In this document: positions 7,986 to 16,627 of the stretch, in pieces
How positions within the stretch are numbered: position 1 is the stretch's first letter
Layout of the letters: each line of letters opens with the position of its first letter
From: Bacillus sp. ISL-18
GTDB lineage: Bacteria; Bacillota; Bacilli; Bacillales; Cytobacillaceae
Direction: 5' to 3'
Assembly: GCF_018613415.1 (NCBI RefSeq)
Contig: NZ_JAGGQG010000019.1
Span: 197,143-261,142, forward strand
DNA: 64,000 bases
Notes under the pieces: model-generated
What the model was told of the DNA's origin: nothing
Databases searched by the model: none
The model's input: the letters and a program-made list of their open reading frames with translations, nothing else
Made by a program: the position numbers and the translations under genes

Positions 7986-9861
7986 ATACCATTACCTTAC
8001 ATATATTATTTGTAAATTCGACTGGATCTTCAATCGGTAAGCCTTCAATAAGCAATGCTTGATTATATAGTAAGTTTGTAAATAAGGTAACCTTATCCTT
8101 ATCCTGTTCATAGGCATCCTTTAATGATGCAAACACCTCGTGATGGACATTAATTTCCAAAATCTTATCTGCTTTAATATTTTGGCTGTTAGGCATTGCA
8201 TTTAAGATTTTTTCCATTTCAATCGAAACTTCCCCATCAGTAGCTAAACATACTGGATGAGTTTTAAGTCGTTTCGATACTTTTACATCTTTAACCTTAT
8301 CATGTAGAACATTTTTCATAAAATCAAATAGCTCTTTGTTGTCTTGTTCCTCTGCAGACGTATCTTGATTTTCATCTGCTTCAAAGCCTAAATCACCGCT
8401 GGAAACTGATTTAAACTCTTTTTCTTTATAGGACATTATCATTCGTATCGCAAACTCATCAATCTCATCCGTGAAATAAAGAATTTCATAGCCCTTATCC
8501 GCAACTAATTCCGTTTGTGGCAGTTTATCAATACGCTCATTCGATTCACCGGTTGCATAATAGATATATTTTTGGTCCTCTGGCATTCTAGATAGGTATT
8601 CGTCAATAGTGACCAATTTTTTCTCCTTAGAGGAATAGAACATTAATAAATCCTGGAGTTCTTCTTTATGGCTTCCATAATCACTGTAAACACCATATTT
8701 TAGTTGTCTGCCAAATGATTTAAAGAATGCTTCGTACTTTTCACGTTCATTTTTTAAGATCGACAATAATTCGCTTTTGATTTTCTTATTAATATTTTTG
8801 GCAATTAGCTTTAATTGACGGTCATGTTGAAGCATTTCTCTGGAGATATTTAAAGATAGATCTTCAGAGTCCACCATACCCTTCACGAAACTAAAATAGT
8901 CTGGAAGTAAATCAGCACATTTATTCATGATTAACACACCATTGGAATATAACTCTAACCCTTTCTCAAATTCCTGTGTGTAATAATCAAATGGAATGTT
9001 TTCCGGGATATATAAAATAGCGTTATATCTTACCGCACCATCAACGCTGATATGAATATGTTTAAGCGGCTTATCAAAACCGTATCGTTTCTCCGTGTAA
9101 AAAAGTTCATAGTCTTCTGTTGTTAAATCCTTCTTATTCTTTTTCCAAATAGGAACCATGCTGTTAATCGTTTGTTCTTCCACTACTTCTTCAAATTCAT
9201 TTTCACTGCCCTCTTTAAGCTTGCGTTCTGTTACATCCATTTTGATTGGGTAGCGGATAAAATCCGAGTACTTTTTGATGATTGACTTTAACCGGTACTC
9301 TTCAAGATACTCATCATAATTCTCATCTTCGGTATTTTCTTTAATTTTCAACGTAATCTCGGTACCAATTGAATCCTTCTCACATGGTGCGATGGTATAT
9401 CCGTCTGCTCCTTTGGATTCCCACTTGTACGCTTCATCACTGCCTAATGCCTTACTTAGCACTGATACTTCATCTGCCACCATAAAAGCTGAATAAAAAC
9501 CAACCCCGAACTGGCCAATGATATCGTAACCGTCTTTAATTTCATTTTCCTTTTTGAAAGCTAACGAACCGCTTTTAGCAATTGTACCAAGGTTATTTTC
9601 GAATTCCTCCTTAGTCATCCCTATCCCGGTATCAGTAATTTTCAATAATCTATTGTCCTTATCAGCAGTGACTTTTATGTAATAGCTATCTTGGTCAAAC
9701 GTCAACGTATCATCTGTTAAGGCCTTATAGTAGATTTTATCAATTGCATCGCTTGCATTAGACAATAACTCTCTTAAGAAAATCTCCCTGTGTGTGTAGA
9801 TAGAATTGATCATCATGTCTAATAATCGTTTGGACTCTGCTTTAAACTGCTTCGTTTCCAT
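7984..9861 (-). CDS. htpG: Chaperone protein HtpG (Hsp90)
   Basis: A 625-residue cytosolic ATP-dependent chaperone. The N-terminal GHKL ATPase domain shows LRELLSNASDAIDK, DTGIGMTKEE and GQFGVGFYSAFMV; the middle domain carries NISREMLQHD, and the C-terminal dimerisation domain follows. I chose ATG at 9861 (8 bases after AAGGAG) rather than the TTG one codon upstream. The upstream region holds a sigma-A promoter and a perfect CIRCE operator, so regulation by HrcA is expected. In B. subtilis htpG is a class III heat-shock gene without CIRCE, so this control is a notable difference. Confidence 0.97.
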   Translation of the reverse strand: METKQFKAESKRLLDMMINSIYTHREIFLRELLSNASDAIDKIYYKALTDDTLTFDQDSYYIKVTADKDNRLLKITDTGIGMTKEEFENNLGTIAKSGSLAFKKENEIKDGYDIIGQFGVGFYSAFMVADEVSVLSKALGSDEAYKWESKGADGYTIAPCEKDSIGTEITLKIKENTEDENYDEYLEEYRLKSIIKKYSDFIRYPIKMDVTERKLKEGSENEFEEVVEEQTINSMVPIWKKNKKDLTTEDYELFYTEKRYGFDKPLKHIHISVDGAVRYNAILYIPENIPFDYYTQEFEKGLELYSNGVLIMNKCADLLPDYFSFVKGMVDSEDLSLNISREMLQHDRQLKLIAKNINKKIKSELLSILKNEREKYEAFFKSFGRQLKYGVYSDYGSHKEELQDLLMFYSSKEKKLVTIDEYLSRMPEDQKYIYYATGESNERIDKLPQTELVADKGYEILYFTDEIDEFAIRMIMSYKEKEFKSVSSGDLGFEADENQDTSAEEQDNKELFDFMKNVLHDKVKDVKVSKRLKTHPVCLATDGEVSIEMEKILNAMPNSQNIKADKILEINVHHEVFASLKDAYEQDKDKVTLFTNLLYNQALLIEGLPIEDPVEFTNNICKVMV

Positions 9862-9897
9862 CAAGACCTCTCCTTTATCAACAATCTATAGTCTATT

Positions 9898-9924
9898 TTA
9901 GCACTCTTAACTCGTGAGTGCTAA
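9898..9924 (-). promoter_or_regulatory. CIRCE operator (HrcA binding site)
   Basis: Perfect match to the consensus: TTAGCACTC at 9898-9906, nine bases, then GAGTGCTAA at 9916-9924. It lies about 37 bases before the htpG start codon and just after the predicted transcription start. Confidence 0.95.
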
Positions 9925-9932
9925 CCATTATT

Positions 9933-9962
9933 TTAATAACATATTTTCTATTTTGTTGTCAA
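9933..9962 (-). promoter_or_regulatory. Sigma-A promoter of htpG
   Basis: Read on the minus strand, TTGACA (9962-9957) and TATTAA (9938-9933) are separated by 18 bases. The start point would fall at the edge of the CIRCE element, the classical arrangement for HrcA repression. Confidence 0.7.
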
Positions 9963-10035
9963 GATAAAAAATAGCATCCTAATGGATGCTGGGTCGAACC
10001 GAAATTAAAGGAAAGAAATTAAACTTCAACATCCG

Positions 10036-12063
10036 TTATTGAATAATTTTTGAACTCCTGGCCCGTGCTGCTGTCTTTTCAATGCGCTGGCTCAAAGGTT
10101 TTTTCAAGACTAATGCTAACAGAAAACTGACTGCGACAAAGACAAGCAAATAAGAAATATCCCTTATTACTACATCCACTACCATTCCTCCGACTGTTTC
10201 GCGGAGCATACTTACTGCATACGTAAACGGCATAAAGGGATAAATCATTTGGAAAAAAGCAGAGGTGGTACTAACAGGAAAGGTCGCCCCGGAACTTGAA
10301 ATTTGCAGCACCAAAAGGATAATAGCTAACCCTTTTCCAATCGTGCCAAAGACAGAGCATAACGTAAACGTGATAATAACAAACACAATCCCAATCAAGA
10401 CACTAAGAAGAACAAACCAAACTTTATCAACTGCATACGTATGAATGAAATATAAATCACCGAGTGAAACAATAACAGCTTGTAGGATTCCGATTGTTTG
10501 AAAGGTAAGCAGCCTTCCAAAGTAAACCTGATAACTTTTATACTTTTGAACATCTTCTACATCTACTCGAAGTGAGGCAATGAGAAAGGTAGCCCCCACC
10601 CAAAGGGCCAGCATCGTATAAAAAGGGGTCATCGCCGATCCATAATTTGGAATAGGAAAAATTCTTTTTGTTTTTAACAGAACAGGGCTCGACAAAAAGC
10701 TACTTTCTGCATGTGGGTCATGTTTCAAAAATTGAATTAAATCATTCACATTAACACTGCCCTTTAATCTTCGCAGTTTATCAGCTGTACTTCTTATCTG
10801 TGCTTCAAAACCTGGTAAATCATTTCTTGCAAGGTCGGCAGCTTTATGGACAGCCGCTTCCAACCCCGGGAGCTTTGTTCGAATCAGATTTGCGGCCTTC
10901 CGAATATCGCTTATCACAGCAGGCAGATCATTTCGTACAAAATCAGCCGCTTGATGAATCCTTTTTTCAATAGTGGGAAGATCATTTTTCATGAAATTGG
11001 CGGAGCTGTTTATTATTTGTTCCCCTTCTGAAACTTTCTGCTGGAGATCAACACGAGCTTGCATCACGGTAGTGTGAAGGCTTACTAAATCATCATGAAG
11101 AGTTGCTAACTTTGACGTATTAGCACTAGTTTCAGCCTGTGTGGCAGCTTGTGCAGTACGCTCAATTGCTTGATTAATATTTGTCTCGATTTCGGATAAA
11201 TTGGCTTCGACTTGAGTTATAATTCCATTTACACGATTCAAATCAGTCAATTTGTCTTGAAGTGCCAATATTTTATCGCTTGCTTCATTGACGAGCGGAA
11301 GATTTGCTTCAACTTTTAGAATACTGTTGCCTGCTTGGGTAATTTCAGGGATTCTTTGCTCCAGTTCGATGATTTTTTGCCCTTTTTCTCTAATTTCAGG
11401 CAATTTTCCTTCTAACTCAATCGCTTTCTTTCCCATTGCATCGATTTCCGGTAATGCCTGTTCTAGTTTGAAGATTTGGTCCTCCATGTTGTGAATCGAT
11501 GGCAAGGCCTTCTCTAACTCAATTCCTGCTTTATAAAAACCGGAAAAAATGGCATCCCCTACTGTTTTGACAAAGGCCTGACTAATTTGGTTGGTTATAC
11601 TTGATGCTCCAGAACTCGCAATTTTTGGAGCAACGGCATTAATTTTTTCATTTACCCCAAACAAGATCTGTGGCTTTTTCGGATTTATTTCAAGAATGCT
11701 GGTCATTTTTTTTGAAAAATCGGTTGGGATATAGAGATAAGCATAATAATCCCCTTTTTCGACTCCTTTTTTGGCGGTAGTGTAATGAACAAATACCCAG
11801 CCAAGTTTCTTGTTGTCTTTTAGATTTTCGACAATTTCTTTTCCTACATTAATCTTCTTTCCTTGGATTTCCGCTCCTTCATCTTCATTGGCAACAGCCA
11901 CCTTAATTCCAGAGGTATTGCTGTATGGGTCCCACATTGCTTTAATATTAATCCAAGCATAGGCGGAAGGCAGTATTGTAAGTGCCCCCAATAACAGGAT
12001 CGCAATAGGCACTTTGCTTATATTTTTCCAATCAGTCCTATAGATGCTCCATATTTTCCCCAT
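10036..12063 (-). CDS. YhgE/Pip family membrane protein
   Basis: A 675-residue protein of the YhgE/Pip (phage infection protein) type. One N-terminal membrane helix (about residues 18-40) is followed by a conserved extracytoplasmic segment (WDPYSNTSGIKVAVANEDEGA). Then comes a long alpha-helical region with two sets of repeats: about 24-residue units with a LExxLPEI core near 180-270 and 22-residue units with an AADxxRxDLPxxE core near 355-420. A C-terminal block of about five membrane helices (480-650) resembles ABC-2 permeases. Relatives serve as phage receptors (YueB, Pip). YueB belongs to a type VII secretion locus, but no Esx genes are near. ATG at 12063 follows GGCGGGGGA. Its function here is unknown. 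Confidence 0.85.
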   Translation of the reverse strand: MGKIWSIYRTDWKNISKVPIAILLLGALTILPSAYAWINIKAMWDPYSNTSGIKVAVANEDEGAEIQGKKINVGKEIVENLKDNKKLGWVFVHYTTAKKGVEKGDYYAYLYIPTDFSKKMTSILEINPKKPQILFGVNEKINAVAPKIASSGASSITNQISQAFVKTVGDAIFSGFYKAGIELEKALPSIHNMEDQIFKLEQALPEIDAMGKKAIELEGKLPEIREKGQKIIELEQRIPEITQAGNSILKVEANLPLVNEASDKILALQDKLTDLNRVNGIITQVEANLSEIETNINQAIERTAQAATQAETSANTSKLATLHDDLVSLHTTVMQARVDLQQKVSEGEQIINSSANFMKNDLPTIEKRIHQAADFVRNDLPAVISDIRKAANLIRTKLPGLEAAVHKAADLARNDLPGFEAQIRSTADKLRRLKGSVNVNDLIQFLKHDPHAESSFLSSPVLLKTKRIFPIPNYGSAMTPFYTMLALWVGATFLIASLRVDVEDVQKYKSYQVYFGRLLTFQTIGILQAVIVSLGDLYFIHTYAVDKVWFVLLSVLIGIVFVIITFTLCSVFGTIGKGLAIILLVLQISSSGATFPVSTTSAFFQMIYPFMPFTYAVSMLRETVGGMVVDVVIRDISYLLVFVAVSFLLALVLKKPLSQRIEKTAARARSSKIIQ

Positions 12064-12237
12064 AGTCCCCCGCCTTTAGTAAGATTTTCTCCACTTAGCT
12101 TTCCACTAATTACTTAACTAGATTCAGGGAAATGAATAATCATATTTTTTGTGTGAGCTATTTAGGCATTTCGTTCAGGTGATAAAGAGTGTGACTGCAT
12201 ATGCTGATATAAAATACTTGATGAAAGGGGCATTTCT

Positions 12238-12453
12238 GTGAGTAATTCATCGGACAATTCAATCATACCTAATTCGGTGATTGATTTACTTGTAAGTGAT
12301 ATTTTTCGAAAAAATGGGATCAGTTTAGACAAAGCGAAAGGAAACTTATCTGAGGAACAAAAACAAATGTTAAAAGATTTAATCAAAGATTTATCTCAGC
12401 AAGTGGATTCGTTTGTTAAAAACCCCTCAAACGAAAAGAAAATAGATGAATAA
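12238..12453 (+). CDS. CotW-like spore coat/crust protein
   Basis: A 71-residue hydrophilic protein starting at GTG 12238 behind GAAAGGGG. The segment LLVSDIFRKNGISLDKAK...LSEEQKQMLKDLIKDLSQQ resembles the N-terminal half of B. subtilis CotW (LVQNIFSKHGV...MLLNLVKDLQ, from memory). CotW is longer, so this is a short version. Its position just before two CotX-family genes supports a role in the outermost spore layer (crust). A terminator follows, so it is transcribed apart from them. Expression would be in the mother cell late in sporulation; no convincing sigma-K promoter was seen. Confidence 0.65.
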   Translation: MSNSSDNSIIPNSVIDLLVSDIFRKNGISLDKAKGNLSEEQKQMLKDLIKDLSQQVDSFVKNPSNEKKIDE

Positions 12454-12467
12454 GCGAACCAATTAAG

Positions 12468-12489
12468 ACGCCTGTATGGCGTTTTTTTT
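12468..12489 (+). terminator. Terminator after cotW-like gene
   Basis: Short stem ACGCC/GGCGT with a 5-base loop followed by eight T. Confidence 0.65.
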
Positions 12490-12550
12490 AGGCCATTTTT
12501 TAAAATAGGCTGTTTTTAGGGACTCGTCCAATCATAACAGGAGACAACCT

Positions 12551-12559
12551 CATATATTA
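12551..12559 (+). promoter_or_regulatory. Possible sigma-K -10 element of the cotX-like genes
   Basis: CATATATTA matches the sigma-K -10 consensus CATAnnnTA, 31 bases before the start codon. No well-spaced AC-type -35 element was found, so this is tentative. Confidence 0.35.
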
Positions 12560-12590
12560 AATCGAAACTAACAAAAGGAGTGTTTTATAA

Positions 12591-13085
12591 ATGGGATCAT
12601 CCAGCAGGGATAGACACAAAAGCAGCCGTAGCGAGAAGAGCTCTCGTGACTACGAGAAAAAAGAGTATAAATCCAGCTCCAAGCATGACGACCAAGAAAG
12701 GAAACATCGTAATGCAGAAGTAACACAGGAAGCAGGCCAATTCTCTTTTGTCGACCAAGAATCTGATGAGCTAATCTTTATTAAAGATTCTTGCAACGTC
12801 AAGGTTCACTCAACTGATACACAAGCAGCTGTTTCCTTACAAGTAGGACTGCAGCTAGCTATTGCGATTGTCGTTAGAATTACAATTGGAGATTCTCCAA
12901 CAGGGCAAAGTGTTTTGCAAGATCTAATGCAGGTTTTTGATTCAGAACAGACAAACAAGCAAAAAGTTATTGTCGAAAATTCAAAAGATATCTGTATTAC
13001 AACTACTGATACAGACTTATCTGTCAATATTCAAGCCCTATTACAAGTACTTGTTTCATTAGTGGTTAAGTTAGACGTTCTATAA
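12591..13085 (+). CDS. cotX: CotX-family spore coat protein
   Basis: A 164-residue protein of the CotX/CotV family (Coat_X). It begins with about 45 charged Ser/Lys/Arg/Glu-rich residues, then two copies of the coat module: KDSCNVKVHSTDTQAAVSLQ and, later, SKDICITTTDTDLSVNIQ, each followed by a hydrophobic LQ(V/L)-rich beta stretch, ending in KLDVL as family members do. CotX-type proteins build the insoluble crust of the Bacillus spore. ATG at 12591 follows AAAAGGAGTG. It is 27 bases upstream of a second, more compact paralogue, with which it forms an operon and probably arose by duplication. Confidence 0.85.
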   Translation: MGSSSRDRHKSSRSEKSSRDYEKKEYKSSSKHDDQERKHRNAEVTQEAGQFSFVDQESDELIFIKDSCNVKVHSTDTQAAVSLQVGLQLAIAIVVRITIGDSPTGQSVLQDLMQVFDSEQTNKQKVIVENSKDICITTTDTDLSVNIQALLQVLVSLVVKLDVL

Positions 13086-13112
13086 AAAAACAATAAGAGG
13101 TGAAAAAATAAC

Positions 13113-13544
13113 ATGAGCGAAAATAAATGGAAAGCATTGGATCACTGCGATGATAATTGTAAAGAAAATGAAGCAAACGTTTCACAAGAAGGAGACCAAG
13201 TGACTTCAACAACACAAGAATCCTTTGAATGGATTGTGGTAAAAGATTCTGAAGGCGTCACTGTTCACACAACCGATACTCAAGCAGCAGTTTCCCTACA
13301 AGCTGCCATTCAGGTTGCCATTGCCGTTGTCATTAGTATCACGATTGGAGATTCAGAAAAAGGCAGTGCAGTTGCACAAGATTTCAAACAATTCTTCAAA
13401 TCCAAACAACGTAATTCTCAAAAAACGATCATTCATGGAAGTAAATGTGTAGAAGTGACGACAACAGATACTCAAGTCTCTGTGAATATCCAAGCGTTAC
13501 TTCAAGTTCTAGTTGCGATTGTTGCAAAATTAGATGTTCTTTAA
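13113..13544 (+). CDS. CotX-family spore coat protein, second copy
   Basis: A 143-residue paralogue of the preceding protein. It shares the TTDTQAAVSLQ motif and the paired second motif TTDTQVSVNIQALLQVL, and ends in KLDVL. Its N-terminal region is shorter and acidic instead of Ser/Lys-rich. The ribosome binding site AAGAGGTGA precedes ATG 13113. It is co-transcribed with the upstream copy and ends at a shared strong terminator. It could be called CotX or CotV; the TDTQAAVSLQ motif favours CotX. It probably polymerises in the spore crust. Confidence 0.83.
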   Translation: MSENKWKALDHCDDNCKENEANVSQEGDQVTSTTQESFEWIVVKDSEGVTVHTTDTQAAVSLQAAIQVAIAVVISITIGDSEKGSAVAQDFKQFFKSKQRNSQKTIIHGSKCVEVTTTDTQVSVNIQALLQVLVAIVAKLDVL

Positions 13545-13564
13545 TTAAACGGTTTAAACAAAAA

Positions 13565-13595
13565 CAAAAAAGGCTGCCCATCGGCAGCCTTTTAT
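13565..13595. terminator. Bidirectional terminator between coat genes and LTA synthase
   Basis: Arms AAGGCTGCC and GGCAGCCTT with a 4-base loop, A-run on the left and T-run on the right; it serves both convergent genes. Confidence 0.9.
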
Positions 13596-15550
13596 TATTT
13601 AGTCGTTTCCTCATTTTGTGAAAGATTATAATTATATTTTGAACGGTCAACAGGTGTAAAGTTTTTTGGCGTATAGAAACGTAATAAATCGCCATTTACT
13701 ACTTTATCTGAAAAAGTAAGTTTTTCCTGGACCATCTCTTTGTATTTTTTTGCTTCAACCAGTTTGTCCGATTCTAACTTAAGCCCAGTCGCTGAATCAA
13801 AATATTTACCATCAATCGATGATATTGTTGGGCTCACATAATCACCGTTTCGGAATGCCACTAAACTATCATGCTGTTTAGACAGTAAGTCCGTACCAAA
13901 TTGAACATTATCTTTTGTATCGATACCTAAAAGATGAAGAACAGTTGGCAGAAGGTCAACTTGACCGCCATACTCATGGTTTACCCCGCCCTGCACGCCA
14001 GGAACACGGATAAACAACGGTACACGCTGTAATCCAGCACTATCAAAAGGTGTAATTTCTTCTTTGCCAAGTACTTGTGCCATCGCTTTATTATGATTTT
14101 CAGAAATTCCATAATGGTCACCATACATAATAATAATGGACTTGTTATATAGCCCAGACTTCTTAAGATAATCAAAAAATTGCCTTAATGCCTCGTCAGC
14201 GTATCGAGCCGTTTGGAAATATCCATCCACAGACTTATCACCTGTTGTGCCCGGTGCGATCGTTGCATCTTTTTGATTCATCGCATACGGATAGTGATTG
14301 GCAACCGTAATAAATTTAGTATAAAACGGCTGTGGCAATGATTCCAATAACGGGATGGATTGCTGATAGAATGGTTTATCCATTAAACCATATTCTGCCT
14401 CATCGGATGAATTAATCTGATAATAGTTGGCATCATAAAACTTGTCAAAACCAAACGATTTATAGATTTCATTGCGATTCCAGAAACTTCCGGAATTACC
14501 ATGAAAAACAGCGGAAGTATAGCCATTCTGCCCTAAAATAGCAGGTGCAGCTTGGAATGTGTTTAACCCTTTTGTTGTAAAAACAGATCCCTCTGGTAAG
14601 CCAAACAAAGAATTCTCGAGCATAAATTCTGCATCAGATGTTTTTCCCTGCCCTGTTTGATGAAAAAAGTTATCAAAATACATGGTATTTTGCTCTTTGA
14701 TCAATGAGTTTAAAAACGGTGTAACCTCTTCCCCATTTAACTTATAATTGATCAAAAAGTTTTGGAAGGACTCGAGGTGTAAGTAAATCACATTCATACC
14801 CTTACCTTTAGCAAAGTAAGCCGGGTTTGGTTCGGCATAGTTAGACTTTGTGTAGTTAATAACGTCGGTAATATCATCACTGCTAGCCATTACTCTTTGT
14901 GCGGATGCATGTGTGCTCTTCACTGCATCATAGATCGTGTAATTATACATTCCTAGATATTTGACAATATAATTTCGGTCAAATCCTCTAGTTAATAACT
15001 GTGGGCGATCCATTTCCGCCAGCGATAAGTTTACGCAGGAAACCATCAGCGCTAAAGAGTATAATACAGAAATCTTTTTACGCTTAATATCGATCATCTC
15101 TATCTTAACAAGCCTGAATGCAAGTAAAGCAACTAAAACGATAAAGTCCAGAAAGAATAGTATGTCATATGGTTTTAATAAGGTAAGCACACTTCCACTC
15201 ACGTCCCCAAAGTTTTGAGTCTGTGTCAGGGTAGGCAGTGTGATAAAGTCGTTAAAGAATCGGTAAAAAACCACATTCGCAAATAATAGAAAAGATAATA
15301 AGAAATAAATAACCATCATCGAAATATATTTCTTTCTTCCTTTAAAAAAGGCGGATATTCCTAAAAAAATCAAGGAAGAACCTAATGGATTAAAAAACAA
15401 AAGAAATTTTTGCAATGTATTTTCTATGCCCAATTGAAATTGTGTTAACTGGACTAAATAAGTTTTCAACCATAGTAAAAGAACAGACAAAAATAAAAAG
15501 CCAACATATTTATTTAAAATACTTTGACCCTTAATTAGTAACTTATTCAT
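13595..15550 (-). CDS. LTA synthase family protein (polyglycerolphosphate transferase)
   Basis: A 651-residue membrane-anchored sulfatase-fold enzyme that polymerises glycerol phosphate from phosphatidylglycerol onto a glycolipid on the outer membrane face. Five N-terminal helices span about 1-175, followed by a linker with the possible signal-peptidase site ASA at 215-217. The extracellular catalytic domain carries Glu260 (LHLESFQN), the catalytic Thr304 (GQGKTSDAE), FHGNSGSFWNR and YGDHYG. This layout is that of B. subtilis LtaS, YfnI, YqgS and YvgJ; which of these is the orthologue is not settled. ATG at 15550 follows GAGGTGATGTG. It sits alone, convergent with spore-coat genes. Confidence 0.92.
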   Translation of the reverse strand: MNKLLIKGQSILNKYVGFLFLSVLLLWLKTYLVQLTQFQLGIENTLQKFLLFFNPLGSSLIFLGISAFFKGRKKYISMMVIYFLLSFLLFANVVFYRFFNDFITLPTLTQTQNFGDVSGSVLTLLKPYDILFFLDFIVLVALLAFRLVKIEMIDIKRKKISVLYSLALMVSCVNLSLAEMDRPQLLTRGFDRNYIVKYLGMYNYTIYDAVKSTHASAQRVMASSDDITDVINYTKSNYAEPNPAYFAKGKGMNVIYLHLESFQNFLINYKLNGEEVTPFLNSLIKEQNTMYFDNFFHQTGQGKTSDAEFMLENSLFGLPEGSVFTTKGLNTFQAAPAILGQNGYTSAVFHGNSGSFWNRNEIYKSFGFDKFYDANYYQINSSDEAEYGLMDKPFYQQSIPLLESLPQPFYTKFITVANHYPYAMNQKDATIAPGTTGDKSVDGYFQTARYADEALRQFFDYLKKSGLYNKSIIIMYGDHYGISENHNKAMAQVLGKEEITPFDSAGLQRVPLFIRVPGVQGGVNHEYGGQVDLLPTVLHLLGIDTKDNVQFGTDLLSKQHDSLVAFRNGDYVSPTISSIDGKYFDSATGLKLESDKLVEAKKYKEMVQEKLTFSDKVVNGDLLRFYTPKNFTPVDRSKYNYNLSQNEETTK

Positions 15551-15815
15551 GTTTCACATCACCTCATAGTGCAATATTATGACAAAAAAGATTGGACAAT
15601 AAAATAGAAGTTTGTACCCAAATTCACTAACATATATCTTAACAGGTAAATATGAACAATTCATGAACAAAAGTTAAAAATGTTTCGGTATGGACAGAAG
15701 AAACTACTGGGTAAGAGAATGAATTCGGAAGTGCGTAGGAAAACTATCTCTGTGCACTTCAAGGAAGGAGGCACTAGTCCTGAACAACTTTTCTAACACT
15801 TTAAGGAGGGTAACG

Positions 15816-16328
15816 ATGGGAATATTAAGTGGGAATCCAAAAGACGAGCCCTTACATTATGGCGAGGTTTTTGATATTTGGGCTTCACAATTAGCTGGAA
15901 ACAATATGATTTCTGGTTATAAAACAATGTTAAATCATGCTGGTGATGAGGATTTAAAAAAGGTACTTCTTGAAGCAATCGAAACAGGCGAACAGCAAAA
16001 GAAACAGATTGAAGAACTTTTGAAAGAAAATGGAGTTGGTTTGCCACCAGTTATGCCTGACCCGCCGGAGGCTTGTTTAGAAGACATTCCAATTGGTGCC
16101 AGAATTCCGGATCCAGCGATTGCAGCTACCCTTGCAGCAGACACGGCTGCCGGTTTAGTCGCTTGCAGTCAAGTCATTGGAATGTCCATAAGGGAAGATG
16201 TTGCCATGATGTATGGACAATTCCATACTCAAAAAGCAGTACTAGGTGCAAAGATTTTACGCCTAAATAAAGAAAAAGGCTGGCTGATCCCACCACCGCT
16301 TCATCTTACTAAACATCACGACTGTTAA
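15816..16328 (+). CDS. DUF3231 family protein
   Basis: A 170-residue protein recognised as a single DUF3231 unit by its conserved opening MGILSGNPKDEPLHYGEVFDIW and ending RLNKEKGWLIPPPLH. The central part, with Glu/His-containing helices (HAGDEDLKKVLLEAIETGEQQ, DVAMMYGQFHTQKA), suggests a ferritin-like four-helix bundle. Two-unit versions of about 330 residues are common in bacilli; this one has a single unit. The function is not known, though the family is typical of spore formers. The start ATG 15816 has an excellent AAGGAGGGTAACG site. A small gene follows 48 bases downstream. Confidence 0.85.
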   Translation: MGILSGNPKDEPLHYGEVFDIWASQLAGNNMISGYKTMLNHAGDEDLKKVLLEAIETGEQQKKQIEELLKENGVGLPPVMPDPPEACLEDIPIGARIPDPAIAATLAADTAAGLVACSQVIGMSIREDVAMMYGQFHTQKAVLGAKILRLNKEKGWLIPPPLHLTKHHDC

Positions 16329-16376
16329 GAGAGCGCATTTCAAGCTCTTTTCATCATCCACATTGGAGGGATTTTA

Positions 16377-16550
16377 ATGTCTACACAGGACTCTAAGCAG
16401 CCAAATAATAATGCAATAGAAAGTCCCCAAGGATCTGGTTCTGAATATCACCGTGAGCACGCAGGGAATGTTCCAGATTATGGTGGAAACAGTATGGAGC
16501 AAATCGCTAAAGACGAATTAAAAAATCAAACCGACAATACAAATATGTAA
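16377..16550 (+). CDS. Small hydrophilic protein of unknown function
   Basis: A 57-residue frame with a good ribosome binding site (TTGGAGGGATTTTA before ATG 16377). It is rich in Asn, Gln, Ser and Gly, has no Cys, Trp or long hydrophobic stretch, and includes ESPQGSGSEYHREHAGN. It follows the DUF3231 gene closely and ends before a hairpin, so the two may be co-transcribed. The composition is reminiscent of small spore-associated proteins but it does not match any SASP family I recognise. Confidence 0.6.
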   Translation: MSTQDSKQPNNNAIESPQGSGSEYHREHAGNVPDYGGNSMEQIAKDELKNQTDNTNM

Positions 16551-16593
16551 TCAAAAGCAACAAAGTTTACAAGAAAGAGCCTTTATTAAACAT

Positions 16594-16626
16594 AAAAGGA
16601 CAGTATTATGTTACTGTCCCTTTATG
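16594..16626. terminator. Hairpin between small gene and GGDEF gene
   Basis: Arms AGGACAGTA and TACTGTCC-T with A and T runs outside; it can act in both directions. Confidence 0.65.
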
Positions 16627-16627
16627 T

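Noticed and set aside
10036..12063. Type VII secretion locus because of the YhgE/YueB-like protein
   Set aside because: No WXG100, EssC/YukB or other Ess genes are adjacent.
15600..15700. Sigma-B promoter before the DUF3231 gene
   Set aside because: GTTAAA and CGGTAT resemble the elements but the spacing of about seven bases is far too short.
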